This document shows, piece after piece, positions 19,406 to 30,788 of a DNA stretch of 64,000 nt (positions within the stretch are counted from its first letter, which is position 1; every line of letters begins with the position of its first letter). This DNA is from Rugosibacter aromaticivorans (lineage in GTDB: Bacteria > Pseudomonadota > Gammaproteobacteria > Burkholderiales > Rhodocyclaceae). The stretch spans positions 2,542,001 through 2,606,000 of the forward strand of contig NZ_CP010554.1 of the NCBI RefSeq assembly GCF_000934545.1. Reading direction: 5' to 3'. The translations under genes and the position numbers were made by a program. The notes under the pieces are model-generated. The model searched no databases. It was not told where the DNA came from and saw only the letters and a list, made by a program, of their open reading frames with translations.

Positions 19406-19711
19406 TTACCAACTAGCCTTAGTTAGCCCCGGAACTTCGCCGCGCATTGCAACCTCACGCAACTTGTTGCGGCACAATCCGAACTTACGGAACACACCCC
19501 GCGGACGCCCCGTCAACGCGCAACGATTCCTTTGACGCGACGGACTTGAGTTACGAGGTAATTGCTGAAATTTTAAGCGAGCAGCCATGCGCTCATCTTC
19601 TGAAAGTGCAAGGTTTGTAAATATCTCAACAAGACTTGCCCGCTTAGCAGCGAATTTACTCACCGTTTTTTCGCGCTTTTCTTCACGATTTATAAGAGCC
19701 AACTTAGCCAT
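19406..19711 (-). CDS. rpsN: 30S ribosomal protein S14, zinc-free long form
   Basis: 101 residues, the longer form without the CxxC...CxxC zinc knuckle: near the C-terminus only single cysteines remain ([20 protein letters not shown]). The N-terminus is [20 protein letters not shown]. It binds the 30S head near the A site. Placed between rplE and rpsH; spacing is 7 and 14 bases. Confidence 0.96.
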   Translation of the reverse strand: MAKLALINREEKREKTVSKFAAKRASLVEIFTNLALSEDERMAARLKFQQLPRNSSPSRQRNRCALTGRPRGVFRKFGLCRNKLREVAMRGEVPGLTKASW

Positions 19712-19718
19712 ATGATCA

Positions 19719-20258
19719 TTAATTCCTAAAAGGAAATTTAAATGCAGTCAGAAGCGCCTTCGCCTCTTCATCCGTCTTCGCAGTCGTAGTAATGCTAACA
19801 TTCATCCCACGAAGTACATCGATTTTATCGTACTCGATCTCAGGGAAAATAATCTGCTCTTTGACACCGACGTTATAGTTACCGCGACCATCAAAGCCTT
19901 TACCAGACACGCCCCTAAAATCTCGCACGCGCGGCATTGCAACACTAACCAAGCGATCAAGAAACTCATACATACGAGCACCACGCAAAGTTACCATGCA
20001 GCCAATCGGATAACCTTCTCTGATCTTAAACCCAGCAATGGCTTTGCGCGCCTTAGTAACTACGGGTTTTTGACCAGCAATAGCGGTCATATCCCCAACT
20101 GCATGATCAAGCACTTTTTTATCGCCAACCGCCTCACCGACACCCATATTCAGGGTTATCTTTGTAATTCTCGGCACTTCCATTACTGATTTGTATGAAA
20201 ATTTCTCAACCAACTCAGGAAGCACTGTCTGTCTGTAAAATTCCTTTAAGCGAGCCAT
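19719..20258 (-). CDS. rplE: 50S ribosomal protein L5
   Basis: 179 residues from ATG 20258 ([20 protein letters not shown]), equal to the E. coli length; the alternative ATG four codons earlier overlaps the rplX end. [20 protein letters not shown] and [20 protein letters not shown] are conserved. L5 binds 5S rRNA and forms an intersubunit bridge with S13. Confidence 0.96.
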   Translation of the reverse strand: MARLKEFYRQTVLPELVEKFSYKSVMEVPRITKITLNMGVGEAVGDKKVLDHAVGDMTAIAGQKPVVTKARKAIAGFKIREGYPIGCMVTLRGARMYEFLDRLVSVAMPRVRDFRGVSGKGFDGRGNYNVGVKEQIIFPEIEYDKIDVLRGMNVSITTTAKTDEEAKALLTAFKFPFRN

Positions 20259-20266
20259 ATAACCTC

Positions 20267-20587
20267 TCAAGCCTTTACGATAATTTCGCCATTAGACTTA
20301 AATACCCGAACTTTTCGGCCATCATCTAACGCCTTAAATCCAACCCTATCTGCTTTTTGAGTAGAAGGATTAAATAGAGATACATTTGATATATTGATTG
20401 GCATTTCCTTAGTAAGAATGCCACCCTGTTCACCCTTCATTGGATTGGGTTTAACATGCTTTTTCACCACATTAATTCCGTCAATAATTACGTGGTTTTC
20501 ATCTAGCCAGCTACGAACAACTCCACGCTTATTTTTATCTTTACCCGCAGTGACAATTACTTCATCACCTTTACGTACTTTATTCAT
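20267..20587 (-). CDS. rplX: 50S ribosomal protein L24
   Basis: 106 residues from ATG 20587 ([20 protein letters not shown]), a KOW-motif SH3-like domain followed by [20 protein letters not shown]. An in-frame extension upstream would overlap the end of rplN and is rejected. L24 is an early assembly initiator of the large subunit. It lies 22 bases after rplN. Confidence 0.96.
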   Translation of the reverse strand: MNKVRKGDEVIVTAGKDKNKRGVVRSWLDENHVIIDGINVVKKHVKPNPMKGEQGGILTKEMPINISNVSLFNPSTQKADRVGFKALDDGRKVRVFKSNGEIIVKA

Positions 20588-20609
20588 GTTTGAGATCTCA
20601 CAAAATAGA

Positions 20610-20978
20610 TCAAAGAACTTCGGGAGCCAGCGATACAATTTTCATAAATTGCTCCGTCCTTAATTCTCGCGTCACAGGACCAAAAATACGAGTTCCGATT
20701 GGTTCGAGTTTGCTATTAAGCAAAACCGCAGCATTGCCATCAAATTTAACCAGCGAACCATCGCTGCGTCGGACGCCCTTAGCTGTACGAACGACAACCG
20801 CACTGTAAACCTCACCTTTTTTGACTCGCCCGCGTGGTGCAGCATCTTTAATGCTCACCTTAATGACATCACCAACGCTCGCATAACGGCGCTTAGATCC
20901 GCCTAAAACCTTAATACACATAACCGAGCGTGCACCGGTATTATCGGCGACATCTAAAATCGACTGCATCTGAATCAT
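20610..20978 (-). CDS. rplN: 50S ribosomal protein L14
   Basis: 122 residues, standard length: [20 protein letters not shown], then [20 protein letters not shown] and the C-terminal [21 protein letters not shown]14 contacts L19 and takes part in an intersubunit bridge. It is first gene of the spc operon, and a near-consensus promoter (21078-21106) precedes it by about 100 bases with a structured leader. Confidence 0.97.
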   Translation of the reverse strand: MIQMQSILDVADNTGARSVMCIKVLGGSKRRYASVGDVIKVSIKDAAPRGRVKKGEVYSAVVVRTAKGVRRSDGSLVKFDGNAAVLLNSKLEPIGTRIFGPVTRELRTEQFMKIVSLAPEVL

Positions 20979-21077
20979 TTATCTATCTCCAACTTAATTC
21001 ATGCATTGAGCATGCACGATCAGTTTTGGCGCCCGCCAGGGGCTGAAAGCCGAAATAATCGGCAAGTTGAGAACCAA

Positions 21078-21106
21078 ATTTTACTAACAGCTGTTAGTTT
21101 CGTCAA
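21078..21106 (-). promoter_or_regulatory. spc operon promoter
   Basis: On the minus strand TTGACG (21106-21101) and TAAAAT (21083-21078) are separated by exactly 17 bases. It lies in the 165-base rpsQ-rplN gap, where the E. coli spc promoter is also found. The spacer holds the perfect 16-base palindrome ACTAACAGCTGTTAGT (21083-21098), which could be a regulator site. Confidence 0.75.
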
Positions 21107-21143
21107 GTGATAAACGTTTAACTTTAAAAGTATAAATTTTTCG

Positions 21144-21407
21144 TCAAACTTTTTCAATGACTCGCATTACTCTCCATGACTTGGTTTTAGATATTGGGGC
21201 GCATTCCTCAATCTGAACAAGATCTCCAGACAAAGCCTCAATACCTTCCACGTGTGCATGATATTTCTTTGAGCGGACAAGGATTTTCCCGATGACAGGG
21301 TGCTTAACTTTACGCTCAATTAGCACCGTTATAGTTTTATTCATCTTGTCGGAAACAACACGGCCCTGTAAGGTTCGCCTAACTGCCTGCTTAGTTTCTG
21401 TTGTCAT
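21144..21407 (-). CDS. rpsQ: 30S ribosomal protein S17
   Basis: 87 residues, OB fold: [20 protein letters not shown], then [20 protein letters not shown]. An early 30S assembly protein. It is last gene of the S10 operon here. Its start overlaps the rpmC stop by 4 bases (ATGA), and a 165-base gap with a promoter separates it from rplN. Confidence 0.96.
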   Translation of the reverse strand: MTTETKQAVRRTLQGRVVSDKMNKTITVLIERKVKHPVIGKILVRSKKYHAHVEGIEALSGDLVQIEECAPISKTKSWRVMRVIEKV

Positions 21408-21598
21408 TTTATCTTCGCCTTTTCACACTGGATTGTCTTAATACGGGCAATGTCTTTACGTACCTTGCTAATCTGGCTGCTATTACTCAGCTGCTGCGTA
21501 GCGACTTGCATGCGAAGACTAAACTGTGTTTTTCTTAAATCTAAAAGGCTCTTCTGTAATTCATCGTCACCCTTTGATCTTATTTCATTGGCTTTCAT
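21404..21598 (-). CDS. rpmC: 50S ribosomal protein L29
   Basis: 64 residues, a two-helix protein: [20 protein letters not shown], then [20 protein letters not shown] and a basic end. L29 lies beside the exit tunnel near the binding site of signal recognition particle and trigger factor. It sits between rplP (6 bases) and rpsQ (4-base overlap). Confidence 0.96.
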   Translation of the reverse strand: MKANEIRSKGDDELQKSLLDLRKTQFSLRMQVATQQLSNSSQISKVRKDIARIKTIQCEKAKIK

Positions 21599-21604
21599 TA
21601 TTGA

Positions 21605-22018
21605 TCATCCCAAATGTCGAGTTACGAATTTCGTCTCAAGAGGTAGTTTTGCGGCAGCCAAGCGAAAAGCCTCTCTTGCCAAAACCTCATCCACACCATC
21701 CATCTCGTACAGCACTTTCCCAGGCTGGATTTCTGCAACCCAGTATTCCGGGGAGCCTTTCCCGTTGCCCATTCTAACTTCTGCAGGTTTTTTAGATATA
21801 GGTTTGTCCGGGAAAATACGAATCCAGATACGGCCCCCACGTTTGATATGACGAGTCATTGCACGTCGAGCAGCTTCAATCTGACGTGCAGTCAAACGAC
21901 CGCGACCTATAGCCTTAAGGCCGTACTCACCAAAGCTTACCTTGGCCCCGCGCGTAGCTAAGCCCGTATTCCGGCCCTTTTGTTCTTTACGATATTTTCT
22001 TCTAGAGGGTTGCAGCAT
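21605..22018 (-). CDS. rplP: 50S ribosomal protein L16
   Basis: 137 residues: [40 protein letters not shown] and [20 protein letters not shown] are all diagnostic. L16 organises the A-site side of the peptidyl transferase region. It follows rpsC by 3 bases. Confidence 0.97.
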   Translation of the reverse strand: MLQPSRRKYRKEQKGRNTGLATRGAKVSFGEYGLKAIGRGRLTARQIEAARRAMTRHIKRGGRIWIRIFPDKPISKKPAEVRMGNGKGSPEYWVAEIQPGKVLYEMDGVDEVLAREAFRLAAAKLPLETKFVTRHLG

Positions 22019-22021
22019 TTA

Positions 22022-22828
22022 TTACTCCTTAACCTCTTTAATTGCACCAGTATCACCCTCGACGACGGCTACAGTTCTACGAACTCGTTTCGCTGGGGCT
22101 TTTGTCTGAGCTCCAGTATCATCTTGAACTTTATTGGGGGAACGCTTAGGCTTAGTACGACTATCATCTATAGCCTGATGGTCAGTTACGGACTCGTTAC
22201 GGGCGACAGACTCACCCTTAAAGACCCAAACCTTGATTCCAATAATTCCATATGTAGTTTTAGCTTCAGATACACCATAATCAATATCTGCCCGCAAAGT
22301 ATGCAAGGGCACCCGCCCTTCTCGATACCATTCACGACGAGCAATTTCAGCACCATTTAAACGTCCGGAACTCATTATCTTAATACCCTGCGCACCAAGT
22401 CGCATGGCATTTTGCATCGCACGTTTCATCGCACGACGAAACATAATGCGCTTTTCTAGTTGCTGGGCAATTGAATCGGCAATAAGTTGCGCATCGATTT
22501 CCGGTTTACGAATTTCCTCGATGTTTACATGAACAGGAACACCCATTCTTTTCTGCAACTCAGCTTTAAGGAACTCAATATCCTCTCCCCTCTTACCAAT
22601 AACAACACCTGGGCGAGCACTAAAAACCGTAATCCGTGCATTTTTTGCAGGACGCTCAATCAGAACTCTACCAACAGAGGCATGAGCTAGTTTTTTCTTC
22701 AAAAACTCCCTGACATCAAGATCTTCTTTCAGCATCTGTGGGAAGTTTTTGCTGTTAGCATACCAACGAGAACTCCAGTTCCGCGTTACCGCCAATCGAA
22801 ATCCCGTCGGATGTATTTTTTGTCCCAT
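22022..22828 (-). CDS. rpsC: 30S ribosomal protein S3
   Basis: 268 residues, about 35 longer than the E. coli protein. The KH domain region includes [20 protein letters not shown], and the C-terminal domain holds [20 protein letters not shown]. The extra length is a low-complexity charged tail after residue about 220 (many K, T, D and A), as in other betaproteobacteria. S3 guards the mRNA entry channel and has helicase activity with S4 and S5. Confidence 0.96.
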   Translation of the reverse strand: MGQKIHPTGFRLAVTRNWSSRWYANSKNFPQMLKEDLDVREFLKKKLAHASVGRVLIERPAKNARITVFSARPGVVIGKRGEDIEFLKAELQKRMGVPVHVNIEEIRKPEIDAQLIADSIAQQLEKRIMFRRAMKRAMQNAMRLGAQGIKIMSSGRLNGAEIARREWYREGRVPLHTLRADIDYGVSEAKTTYGIIGIKVWVFKGESVARNESVTDHQAIDDSRTKPKRSPNKVQDDTGAQTKAPAKRVRRTVAVVEGDTGAIKEVKE

Positions 22829-22837
22829 TTTTCTTCC

Positions 22838-23167
22838 TTAGTTACCGACGGTCACAAAGATATGGCAGGTAGGCTTAAGAATTCTGTTCCCCCGACCCTT
22901 TGCACGCGCTGTAAATCGCTTTAGCACAGTACCTTTTTCAACATAAATAGTTGTAACACGCAAAGCATCGATATCAGCTCCATCATTGTGTTCAGCATTT
23001 GCAATTGCAGACTCAAGAACTTTTTTAATAATGGTCGCACCTTTCTTAGAAGAAAAGGACAGAATACTTAATGCGTGATCAACAGATTTGCCACGTATTA
23101 AATCAGCCACTAACCGACCCTTTTGTGAAGAAAGTCGAACACCACGCAAAACAGCATTAGTCTCCAT
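22838..23167 (-). CDS. rplV: 50S ribosomal protein L22
   Basis: 109 residues from the second of two adjacent ATGs (23167), chosen because AAGGGG lies 5 bases before it and only 2 before the first. [20 protein letters not shown] and the hairpin-tip region [20 protein letters not shown] are conserved. The hairpin lines the exit tunnel, where macrolide-resistance changes occur in other bacteria; none can be judged here. Confidence 0.95.
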   Translation of the reverse strand: METNAVLRGVRLSSQKGRLVADLIRGKSVDHALSILSFSSKKGATIIKKVLESAIANAEHNDGADIDALRVTTIYVEKGTVLKRFTARAKGRGNRILKPTCHIFVTVGN

Positions 23168-23176
23168 CATTACCCC

Positions 23177-23458
23177 TTACTTCTTAGCAACGGCCTTTTT
23201 GCCGCCGGTATGACCTTTAAATGTTCGCGTCAGCGCAAACTCGCCCAATTTATGCCCAACCATATTCTCCGACACATAAACAGGAATATGCTGCTTCCCG
23301 TTATGAACCGCTATGGTCAAACCAATAAAATCCGGGAGAATTGTTGATCTGCGCGACCAAGTTTTAATCGGGCGTTTATCCTTTGACAAACGAGCGGCAT
23401 CTACCCTCTTTAAGAGGTGAGCATCGACAAAAGGACCTTTTTTAATTGAACGTGCCAT
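23177..23458 (-). CDS. rpsS: 30S ribosomal protein S19
   Basis: 93 residues: [40 protein letters not shown] and [15 protein letters not shown] are all typical. S19 pairs with S13 in the 30S head. It follows rplB by 10 bases. Confidence 0.97.
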   Translation of the reverse strand: MARSIKKGPFVDAHLLKRVDAARLSKDKRPIKTWSRRSTILPDFIGLTIAVHNGKQHIPVYVSENMVGHKLGEFALTRTFKGHTGGKKAVAKK

Positions 23459-23468
23459 ATTTCACCTC

Positions 23469-24296
23469 TTACCGCTTATGACGGCGCTGAACAATCATAA
23501 CGTCAGTGCGCTTATTGTTACGGGTACGATAACCCTTAGTAGGAGTACCCCAGGGACTCACTGGAACCCTACCGGTACCCGTGCGGCCCTCACCGCCACC
23601 GTGAGGGTGATCAACTGGATTCATTGCAACACCCCTGACCGTCGGACGTATACCTCGCCAGCGCTGCGCACCAGCCTTGCCTATTTTTCTAAGGCTATGC
23701 TCTTCGTTTCCAACTTCACCAATCGTAGCCCGGCACTCGACATGAACTCGACGAATTTCACCTGAACGTAGACGGACCTGCGCATATGTGCCTTCACGCG
23801 CAAGCAACTGGGCAGATGCACCTGCTGAGCGAACCATCTGAGCACCCTTACCCGGCGTCATTTCAATGCAGTGAATTGTTGTACCTACTGGAATATTACG
23901 GATTGGCAATGCATTACCCGGCTTGATGGGCGCATCTGCCCCACTAATAACTTGCTGCCCCGCACTCATGCCCTTAGTCGCAATAATATATCTACGGTCA
24001 CCATCAGCGTACAGCACTAGCGCAAGGTTAGCTGATCGGTTTGGATCGTATTCCAAACGTTCAATCCTACCCGGGACTCCATCTTTGGTGCGCAAGAAAT
24101 CAATAATGCGATATTGCTTTTTATGCCCACCACCCATATGACGAGTGGTTATGTGGCCATGTGCATTACGACCCCCAGTACGGGTTTTCGTTTCTACCAA
24201 TTTATCAAGGGGACGCCCCTTGTACAAATTGGCATTAACCACCTTAACAACAGCTCGACGCCCTGGGGACGTAGGCTTAACTTTTACGAGAGACAT
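23469..24296 (-). CDS. rplB: 50S ribosomal protein L2
   Basis: 275 residues. The RNA-binding OB and SH3-like domains are followed by the C-terminal [20 protein letters not shown], the loop near the peptidyl transferase centre containing the critical histidine. One of the largest and most conserved ribosomal proteins. Its ATG overlaps the rplW stop by one base (TAATG). Confidence 0.97.
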   Translation of the reverse strand: MSLVKVKPTSPGRRAVVKVVNANLYKGRPLDKLVETKTRTGGRNAHGHITTRHMGGGHKKQYRIIDFLRTKDGVPGRIERLEYDPNRSANLALVLYADGDRRYIIATKGMSAGQQVISGADAPIKPGNALPIRNIPVGTTIHCIEMTPGKGAQMVRSAGASAQLLAREGTYAQVRLRSGEIRRVHVECRATIGEVGNEEHSLRKIGKAGAQRWRGIRPTVRGVAMNPVDHPHGGGEGRTGTGRVPVSPWGTPTKGYRTRNNKRTDVMIVQRRHKR

Positions 24297-24610
24297 TAAG
24301 CGCCGCCCCCTTCAGTAAAATTAATTTCCTGCCCTGGCTTCAAACATACAAAAGCCTTCCTTTGATCGTTACGCCGACCAATATTTTTGCCAACGCGCTT
24401 CACTTTTCCCTTCAAATTACTCACTTGCACTGATTTAACCTCTACTTTAAAAAGCAGCTCAACCGCAGCTTTAATCTCCGGCTTTGTTGCATCAGGCAAA
24501 ACAACAAAAACAACCTGCTCATTTTTATCAGCAATATAAGTCGCTTTCTCCGATATCTGAGGAGAAACTAAAACTTGCAACAGGCGCTCTTGACTATAAT
24601 TTAAGCTCAT
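24296..24610 (-). CDS. rplW: 50S ribosomal protein L23
   Basis: 104 residues: [20 protein letters not shown], then [20 protein letters not shown] and [21 protein letters not shown]23 is the docking point for trigger factor and SRP at the tunnel exit. Start and rplD stop overlap by 4 bases; its stop touches the rplB start. Confidence 0.97.
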   Translation of the reverse strand: MSLNYSQERLLQVLVSPQISEKATYIADKNEQVVFVVLPDATKPEIKAAVELLFKVEVKSVQVSNLKGKVKRVGKNIGRRNDQRKAFVCLKPGQEINFTEGGGA

Positions 24611-25230
24611 GCCAGCATCTCCTCTACCTTAGCGACCGCAGCTTTTGTTAAAAGCACTCTAGAAAATCTAACAAGCGAAATGGGGTCTGCTTGATGAGCC
24701 TCAAGAACTAGAACTCCAGGAAGATTTCGCGCTGCCAAGCTTAAGTTATCATCCGGGGCGTCAATTATGACGAGGACAGACTCATCAAAACCCAAAGCTT
24801 TTAACTTACCCACAACTAAGCGAGTCTTAGGAGCATCTACAGTGAAGTCATTAACAACCACCAACCTATCTTCACGAGCCAACTGAGAGAATATCGAAGC
24901 CAGACCGGCCCGATGCATTTTCCTATTTATCTTTTGCGTGAAGTTCTCATTCGGAGAATTCGGGAAAATTCGACCACCGCCGCGCCACAAAGGAGAGGAA
25001 GTCATGCCCGCACGAGCACGGCCCGTACCTTTTTGTTTAAAAGGTTTTTTAGTACTATGATGAACTTCTTCCCGATCCTTCTGCTTTCTATTACCAGATC
25101 GCGCATTTGCCTGATAAGCAATTACCACCTGATGCACTAGCGCCTCATTAAACTCCCTACCAAAAACCGAGTCCTGAGCAGATAAAGGAAGACACTGCTG
25201 CCCTTGAGCGTCAATCAACTTTAGATCCAT
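24607..25230 (-). CDS. rplD: 50S ribosomal protein L4
   Basis: 207 residues. The extended loop [20 protein letters not shown] reaches the exit tunnel; the globular part includes [24 protein letters not shown] sequence near the C-terminus. In E. coli L4 also regulates the S10 operon by acting on the leader; no leader of that kind was identified before rpsJ here. Confidence 0.96.
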   Translation of the reverse strand: MDLKLIDAQGQQCLPLSAQDSVFGREFNEALVHQVVIAYQANARSGNRKQKDREEVHHSTKKPFKQKGTGRARAGMTSSPLWRGGGRIFPNSPNENFTQKINRKMHRAGLASIFSQLAREDRLVVVNDFTVDAPKTRLVVGKLKALGFDESVLVIIDAPDDNLSLAARNLPGVLVLEAHQADPISLVRFSRVLLTKAAVAKVEEMLA

Positions 25231-25232
25231 GA

Positions 25233-25889
25233 CTATGCCCCAGCTTTCATTTTTTCTTTAACCGCAGGCAGAACGACTACCTCGCCACCTTTAGAGCCAG
25301 GAACAGCACCCTTAACCATGAGTAGCTGTCGCAATTCATCCACACGGATAATGAGTAAATTTTGAGCCGTACAGGCATCATTGCCCAAATGTCCCGCCAT
25401 CTTTTTGCCAGGAAAAACCCGACCTGGATCCTGCGCCATACCAATGGATCCAGCAGAGTTATGCGATAAGGAGTTACCATGGGAAGCTCGGTTGGAAGAA
25501 AAGTTATGGCGCCTAATTGCACCGGCATAGCCTTTACCGATTGAAGTGCCACTAACATCAACCAACTGCCCCACTGCAAATACTGTCGCAGCAACAACAT
25601 CGCCAGACTTTAAGCTAGCCAGTTGATCAGGAGCCACCCTAAATTCACGCAAGACACTACCTGCTTCAACACCAGCCTTAGAAAAATGACCGGTTGCGGC
25701 TTTATTCACACGGCTTGCACGACGTACCCCATAAGCAACCTGCACAGCCGAGTAACCATCCGAGTCTTCCGTTTTAACTTGTGTTACACGATTATTTGAC
25801 ACATCAAGCACAGTCACAGGGATGGAACTTCCATCCTCCGCAAATATACGCGTCATGCCAACCTTGCGTCCAACAAGGCCTAAACTCAT
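25233..25889 (-). CDS. rplC: 50S ribosomal protein L3
   Basis: 218 residues: [20 protein letters not shown] at the N-terminus and the central [20 protein letters not shown], which includes the glutamine that is methylated by PrmB in proteobacteria. L3 starts large-subunit assembly. It lies 2 bases before rplD and 92 bases after rpsJ. Confidence 0.97.
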   Translation of the reverse strand: MSLGLVGRKVGMTRIFAEDGSSIPVTVLDVSNNRVTQVKTEDSDGYSAVQVAYGVRRASRVNKAATGHFSKAGVEAGSVLREFRVAPDQLASLKSGDVVAATVFAVGQLVDVSGTSIGKGYAGAIRRHNFSSNRASHGNSLSHNSAGSIGMAQDPGRVFPGKKMAGHLGNDACTAQNLLIIRVDELRQLLMVKGAVPGSKGGEVVVLPAVKEKMKAGA

Positions 25890-25981
25890 TTTATTCTCCT
25901 AAACTCCAGCTACGATTGGCTGGGCTTGCTTACTTTAAAATACTTAAAAACACTCGACTTCCCTACACACATCTCAGATAC

Positions 25982-26293
25982 TTACTGAAGCTTAATCTCA
26001 ACATCCACACCAGCTGGAAGATCCAACTTCATCAGAGCATCTACAGTTTTATCTGTGGGATCGATAATATCCATTAGCCGAAGGTGGGTTCGAATCTCGA
26101 ACTGATCACGAGACGCCTTATTCACGTGCGGGGAGCGTAAGATATCAAAACGCTCAATGCGGGTTGGCAAGGGTACTGGACCACTCACAACAGCTCCTGT
26201 CCGTTTTGCGGTTTCCACAATCTCCAGAGCTGATTGATCGATAAGTCGATAATCAAATGCCTTGAGACGAATGCGAATCTTTTGACTTTGCAT
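25982..26293 (-). CDS. rpsJ: 30S ribosomal protein S10 / NusE
   Basis: 103 residues, the usual length: [20 protein letters not shown] and the loop [20 protein letters not shown]. It has a double role in the 30S head and, with NusB, in antitermination and transcription-translation coupling through NusG. First gene of the S10 operon, 86 bases after tuf, so it may be part of the str transcript. Confidence 0.97.
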   Translation of the reverse strand: MQSQKIRIRLKAFDYRLIDQSALEIVETAKRTGAVVSGPVPLPTRIERFDILRSPHVNKASRDQFEIRTHLRLMDIIDPTDKTVDALMKLDLPAGVDVEIKLQ

Positions 26294-26379
26294 ACAATTT
26301 CCTTAAACCTTAAAGAGCGATAGTGAAACAGACAGCCGAGCATTATATCGCCAACTAACTCAACCTGCAAGATTATTAC

Positions 26380-27570
26380 TTACTCAATAACCTTCGCCAC
26401 AACACCTGCGCCGACGGTACGACCGCCTTCACGGATGGCGAAACGCAAACCTTCTTCCATCGCAATAGGCGCGATCAGCTTGACCGTCATGGCAATGTTG
26501 TCACCCGGCATGACCATTTCCGTGCCTGCGGGTAATTCAATCGCACCAGTGACATCCGTCGTGCGGAAGTAGAACTGGGGGCGGTAGCCATTGAAGAACG
26601 GCGTGTGACGACCGCCTTCATCTTTCGAGAGAATATAGACCTCGGAGGTGAAGTGGGTGTGCGGGTTGATCGAACCTGGCTTGGCGAGCACTTGCCCACG
26701 CTCGATTTCTTCGCGCTTCGTGCCGCGGAGCAATACGCCCACATTGTCACCCGCCTGGCCCTGGTCGAGCAGCTTACGGAACATTTCGACGCCCGTGCAG
26801 GTGGTCTTGACGGTGGGGCGAATGCCGATGATTTCAATTTCTTCGCCCACTTTGACGATGCCACGCTCAACACGACCGGTGACAACGGTGCCACGGCCGG
26901 AGATGGAAAAGACGTCTTCGATGGGCAACAGGAAGGGTTTGTCAATCGCACGCTCGGGGGTGGGAATGTAGCTGTCCAGGGCTTCTGCAAGCTTGAGAAT
27001 GGCTTCTTCGCCCAACGGGCCTTTGTCGCCTTCGAGTGCTTTCAGGGCAGAACCTTTGATGATGGGAACGTCATCGCCCGGGAAGTCGTACTTGCTGAGC
27101 AATTCACGGACTTCCATTTCGACGAGTTCGAGCAGTTCGGCGTCATCGACCATGTCGCATTTGTTCATGAAGACGATGATGAAGGGAACGCCTACCTGAC
27201 GCGCCAGCAGGATGTGCTCGCGGGTTTGGGGCATGGGGCCGTCGGCAGCCGAGACGACGAGGATGGCGCCATCCATCTGGGCGGCGCCGGTGATCATGTT
27301 TTTTACATAGTCGGCGTGGCCCGGGCAGTCAACGTGGGCGTAGTGACGGTTCGCTGTTTCATACTCGACGTGCGCGGTGTTGATGGTGATGCCCCGCGCT
27401 TTTTCTTCCGGTGCGGCGTCAATTTGGTCGTAGGCTTTTGCTTCGCCGCCAAATTTGGCCGACAGGATCGTCGTGATCGCCGCCGTTAATGTGGTCTTGC
27501 CGTGATCAACGTGTCCAATCGTCCCCACATTGACGTGCGGTTTCGTTCGCTCAAACTTGCCTTTTGCCAT
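26380..27570 (-). CDS. tuf: Elongation factor Tu, copy in the str operon
   Basis: 396 residues; brings aminoacyl-tRNA to the ribosome. G1 [14 protein letters not shown], switch region [15 protein letters not shown]3 [14 protein letters not shown] and G4 [10 protein letters not shown] are present. The protein equals the copy at 42718-43908, and the DNA appears identical from about 26377 to 27584, including a few bases beyond each end. In 26401-26460 I count 35 of 60 G or C, against 28 of 60 in 27661-27720 of fusA, so it stands out from its AT-richer neighbours. Placed 26 bases after fusA in the classic rpsL-rpsG-fusA-tuf order. Confidence 0.98.
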   Translation of the reverse strand: MAKGKFERTKPHVNVGTIGHVDHGKTTLTAAITTILSAKFGGEAKAYDQIDAAPEEKARGITINTAHVEYETANRHYAHVDCPGHADYVKNMITGAAQMDGAILVVSAADGPMPQTREHILLARQVGVPFIIVFMNKCDMVDDAELLELVEMEVRELLSKYDFPGDDVPIIKGSALKALEGDKGPLGEEAILKLAEALDSYIPTPERAIDKPFLLPIEDVFSISGRGTVVTGRVERGIVKVGEEIEIIGIRPTVKTTCTGVEMFRKLLDQGQAGDNVGVLLRGTKREEIERGQVLAKPGSINPHTHFTSEVYILSKDEGGRHTPFFNGYRPQFYFRTTDVTGAIELPAGTEMVMPGDNIAMTVKLIAPIAMEEGLRFAIREGGRTVGAGVVAKVIE

Positions 27571-27596
27571 GTCAGTTACCTCAAATGCATTAACTA

Positions 27597-29690
27597 CTAT
27601 TTTTTGTTAATAATTGCCTCGGCCACATTCTTTGGGGCTTCAGAATAATGTTTAAATTCCATTGAATAGGTAGCTCGCCCTTGGGATAAGGAGCGCAGCT
27701 GAGTTGAGTAACCAAACATTTCAGCCAAAGGAACTTCGGCTTTAATTAGCTTAATTCCGCCAACCTGATCTTCCATACCCAAAACAATTCCGCGACGCCC
27801 AGATAAGTCGCCCATTAGGTTGCCCATATAGTCCTCGGGGGTCTCAACTTCTACCGACATCATGGGCTCAAGCAATACAGGACTGGCTTTCCGCATAGCA
27901 TCCTTAAAAGCCATCGAAGCAGCCATCTTGAAAGCATTTTCGTTGGAGTCAACATCGTGATATGAGCCATCAAAAAGAGTTACCTTGACGTCGACTACAG
28001 GGAAACCAGCCAATACACCATTTGGCAGTGTCTCCACGAGACCCTTTTCAACTGCGGGAATAAATTCCCGAGGTACTGATCCCCCTTTAATAGAATCAAC
28101 AAACTCAAAACCCTTACCCGTTTCGTTTGGCTCTAGCTTTATCCAAACATGCCCGTATTGACCACGGCCACCAGACTGTTTAACGAACTTACCCTCTTGC
28201 TCAACCGCCTTACGAATGGCTTCACGATAAGCAACTTGGGGGGCACCAACATTAGCCTCAACACCAAACTCTCGCCGCATTCGATCAACAAGAATCTCAA
28301 GGTGCAACTCGCCCATACCTGAAATAATGGTCTGGCCTGATTCTTCATCAGTTCTCACTCGGAAAGACGGGTCTTCTTGGGCTAAGCGATTTAACGCAAT
28401 ACCCATTTTCTCTTGGTCGGCTTTGGTTTTTGGCTCAACCGCAACGTGAATAACCGGCTCAGGAAATACCATCCGCTCTAAAATAATAACCTTATCAGGA
28501 TCACTAATGGTGTCTCCGGTCGTAGCCTCTTTCAGCCCAACAGCTGCAGCAATATCTCCGGCAAAAACCTCTTTAATTTCTTCCCGCTGGTTTGCATGCA
28601 TCTGAAGAATACGGCCTAAGCGCTCTTTACGACCCTTAATTGGGTTGTAAATAGTATCACCCGTCTTAACCATTCCCGAGTACACGCGAAAAAAAGTAAG
28701 CTGCCCGACATACGGATCAGTCATAATCTTAAAAGCAAGCGCTGAAAATGGCTCAGCATCCGAGGGCTTTCGCTCTCCCTCTTGCTCATTTTCAAGAATA
28801 CCTTTGACTGGCAAAACATCCGTTGGCGCTGGCAAGTACTCAATCACTGCATCCAACATTGCCTGCACACCTTTATTCTTGAATGCCGATCCACATAGCA
28901 TCGGGACAATTTCGGCACTGAGCGTACGCAAACGCAAACCACGCTTAATATCTTCCTCGCTCAAATCACCAGACTCAAGATACTTATTCATTAACTCTTC
29001 GGAAGCCTCTGCAGCCGCTTCAAGCATCTTTTCACGCCAGGTATCCGCTGTAGCTTTTAGGTCGGCAGGGATATCGCCATATTCAAATCTCGTCCCCTGG
29101 CTTGCATCGTCCCAAATAATCGCCTTCATCTTAACCAGATCGACAACGCCTTCAAATTTCTCCTCTGCGCCTATTGGTATCTGAAGGGGGATTGGGTTCG
29201 CCTTCAGGCGCAAACGCATCTGATCATGCACCTTGAAAAAATCAGCGCCCTGACGATCCATTTTATTGACAAAAGCAAGGCGCGGCACATGGTAGCGATT
29301 AGCTTGGCGCCAGACTGTCTCTGACTGAGGCTGAACGCCACCCACCGCACAGTAAACCATGCAGGCCCCATCCAAAACCCGCATTGACCGCTCAACTTCG
29401 ATAGTAAAATCCACATGCCCCGGGGTATCAATAATATTCACACGGTGCTCTTGGAAGTTCCCGCCCATGCCCCGCCAAAAACAGGTTGTCGCAGCTGAGG
29501 TAATGGTAATACCGCGCTCCTGTTCCTGCTCCATCCAGTCCATGGTTGCAGCACCATCATGAACTTCACCAATTTTATGGTTAACGCCTGTATAAAACAG
29601 GATGCGCTCAGTTGTAGTAGTTTTTCCAGCGTCAATATGTGCTGAAATACCGATATTACGATAGCGCTCAATGGGGGTCTTACGTGCCAC
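27597..29690 (-). CDS. fusA: Elongation factor G
   Basis: 697 residues, a five-domain translocation GTPase. G1 is [21 protein letters not shown]3 [21 protein letters not shown]4 [13 protein letters not shown]. Domain IV begins near [14 protein letters not shown] and ends with the conserved [20 protein letters not shown]. It also acts with RRF in ribosome recycling. It follows rpsG by 114 bases and leads into tuf. Confidence 0.98.
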   Translation of the reverse strand: MARKTPIERYRNIGISAHIDAGKTTTTERILFYTGVNHKIGEVHDGAATMDWMEQEQERGITITSAATTCFWRGMGGNFQEHRVNIIDTPGHVDFTIEVERSMRVLDGACMVYCAVGGVQPQSETVWRQANRYHVPRLAFVNKMDRQGADFFKVHDQMRLRLKANPIPLQIPIGAEEKFEGVVDLVKMKAIIWDDASQGTRFEYGDIPADLKATADTWREKMLEAAAEASEELMNKYLESGDLSEEDIKRGLRLRTLSAEIVPMLCGSAFKNKGVQAMLDAVIEYLPAPTDVLPVKGILENEQEGERKPSDAEPFSALAFKIMTDPYVGQLTFFRVYSGMVKTGDTIYNPIKGRKERLGRILQMHANQREEIKEVFAGDIAAAVGLKEATTGDTISDPDKVIILERMVFPEPVIHVAVEPKTKADQEKMGIALNRLAQEDPSFRVRTDEESGQTIISGMGELHLEILVDRMRREFGVEANVGAPQVAYREAIRKAVEQEGKFVKQSGGRGQYGHVWIKLEPNETGKGFEFVDSIKGGSVPREFIPAVEKGLVETLPNGVLAGFPVVDVKVTLFDGSYHDVDSNENAFKMAASMAFKDAMRKASPVLLEPMMSVEVETPEDYMGNLMGDLSGRRGIVLGMEDQVGGIKLIKAEVPLAEMFGYSTQLRSLSQGRATYSMEFKHYSEAPKNVAEAIINKK

Positions 29691-29804
29691 TTGGTTTACC
29701 TACCTTATTCAAATAAGCCGAATGCAACGCCGTAAGAGCCAATGCGATTCGGAAATAAATCAAACCCTCTATACCCTGAGGGGTGAGATTAATGTGTTAC
29801 TTAA

Positions 29805-30275
29805 TTAAAAGCGGAAATGCGAGAATGCCTTGTTCGCTTCTGCCATGCGATGGACTTCCTCACGCTTCTTCATAGCAGCTCCACGCCCTTCAGATGCCTC
29901 CAGTAACTCAGCAGCCAACCGCTGGCCCATTGATTTTTCGGAGCGCTTTCGTGCCGCCTCACGGAGCCAACGCATTGACAATGCAACCCTGCGTGAAGGG
30001 CGAACTTCCACCGGAACTTGGTAGTTTGCACCACCTACTCGACGACTCTTAACCTCTACGACAGGCTTGACATTATTAACAGCTAGCGAAAAGACCTCCA
30101 AGGGATCCTTCCCGCTTTTAGAATGTATCTGAGCAAAGGCGCCATAGATAATTCGTTCAGCAACTGATTTTTTGCCGCTCGACATCAACACGTTAACGAA
30201 TTTCGACAGATCAATGCTTCCAAACTTGGGGTCAGGCAGAATGTCACGCTTAGGAACTTCACGACGACGGGGCAT
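29805..30275 (-). CDS. rpsG: 30S ribosomal protein S7
   Basis: 156 residues: [40 protein letters not shown] and the C-terminal [14 protein letters not shown]7 nucleates 30S head assembly and contacts E-site tRNA; in E. coli it also represses the str operon by binding the rpsL-rpsG spacer. The spacer here is only 21 bases, so that control would need to differ. Confidence 0.97.
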   Translation of the reverse strand: MPRRREVPKRDILPDPKFGSIDLSKFVNVLMSSGKKSVAERIIYGAFAQIHSKSGKDPLEVFSLAVNNVKPVVEVKSRRVGGANYQVPVEVRPSRRVALSMRWLREAARKRSEKSMGQRLAAELLEASEGRGAAMKKREEVHRMAEANKAFSHFRF

Positions 30276-30296
30276 ATGTTTTCCTTAATGTTTCGA

Positions 30297-30674
30297 TCAA
30301 GCAGCTTTAGGCCGCTTGGCGCCGTATTTTGAACGGCTCTGTTTACGATCCTTGACACCTTGAGTATCAAGACTGCCACGAACAATGTGATAGCGCACAC
30401 CTGGCAGATCCTTCACCCGGCCACCACGAATCAGAACCACTGAATGCTCTTGCAAATTGTGGCCTTCGCCACCGATATAAGAAATCACCTCGAAACCATT
30501 TGTCAAACGCACCTTGGCAACCTTACGCAGAGCAGAATTTGGTTTTTTTGGTGTCGTGGTGTAGACACGCGTACAAACTCCGCGCCTGGCCGGACTATTT
30601 CCCAGCGCCGGAACCTTACTTTTTGTTATTTGCGCTTGCCGAGGTTTTCGCACAAGCTGATTAATCGTAGGCAT
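30297..30674 (-). CDS. rpsL: 30S ribosomal protein S12
   Basis: 125 residues: [20 protein letters not shown], the region [20 protein letters not shown], and [20 protein letters not shown]. The lysines at the positions linked to streptomycin response (in PKKPNS and [10 protein letters not shown]) are the usual wild-type residues. S12 is in the decoding centre. It starts the str operon behind a near-perfect promoter at 30749-30777. Confidence 0.97.
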   Translation of the reverse strand: MPTINQLVRKPRQAQITKSKVPALGNSPARRGVCTRVYTTTPKKPNSALRKVAKVRLTNGFEVISYIGGEGHNLQEHSVVLIRGGRVKDLPGVRYHIVRGSLDTQGVKDRKQSRSKYGAKRPKAA

Positions 30675-30723
30675 ATGTATTTCCTAAACGTAGTGAAAGC
30701 ACTACAAATTATTGCAAAAATTA

Positions 30724-30743
30724 CTCTTGCCAAAGGCAAAGAG
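30724..30743 (-). terminator. Hairpin at the start of the str transcript, possible rpoC terminator
   Basis: On the minus strand CTCTTTGCC, TTT, GGCAAGAG form a short stem with one bulge, followed by TAATTTTTGC. It lies 46-65 bases after the rpoC stop but also just downstream of the str -10 box, so it may terminate rpoBC transcripts, attenuate rpsL, or do both. Confidence 0.45.
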
Positions 30744-30748
30744 AGCGG

Positions 30749-30777
30749 ATTATATGGAACTCACTCCAGGGCGTCAA
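30749..30777 (-). promoter_or_regulatory. str operon promoter
   Basis: TTGACG (30777-30772) and a perfect TATAAT (30754-30749) on the minus strand with a 17-base spacer, inside the 114-base rpoC-rpsL gap and only 12 bases past the rpoC stop. The GC-containing bases after the -10 (CCGCTCTC) fit stringently controlled ribosomal promoters. Confidence 0.85.
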
Positions 30778-30788
30778 GTAACTTACCA

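Noticed and set aside
26605..27489. A 294-codon open frame on the plus strand opposite tuf (and the same at 42943-43827)
   Set aside because: It is the mirror of a highly biased coding sequence, appears in both identical tuf copies, and has no plausible protein family pattern or ribosome site.
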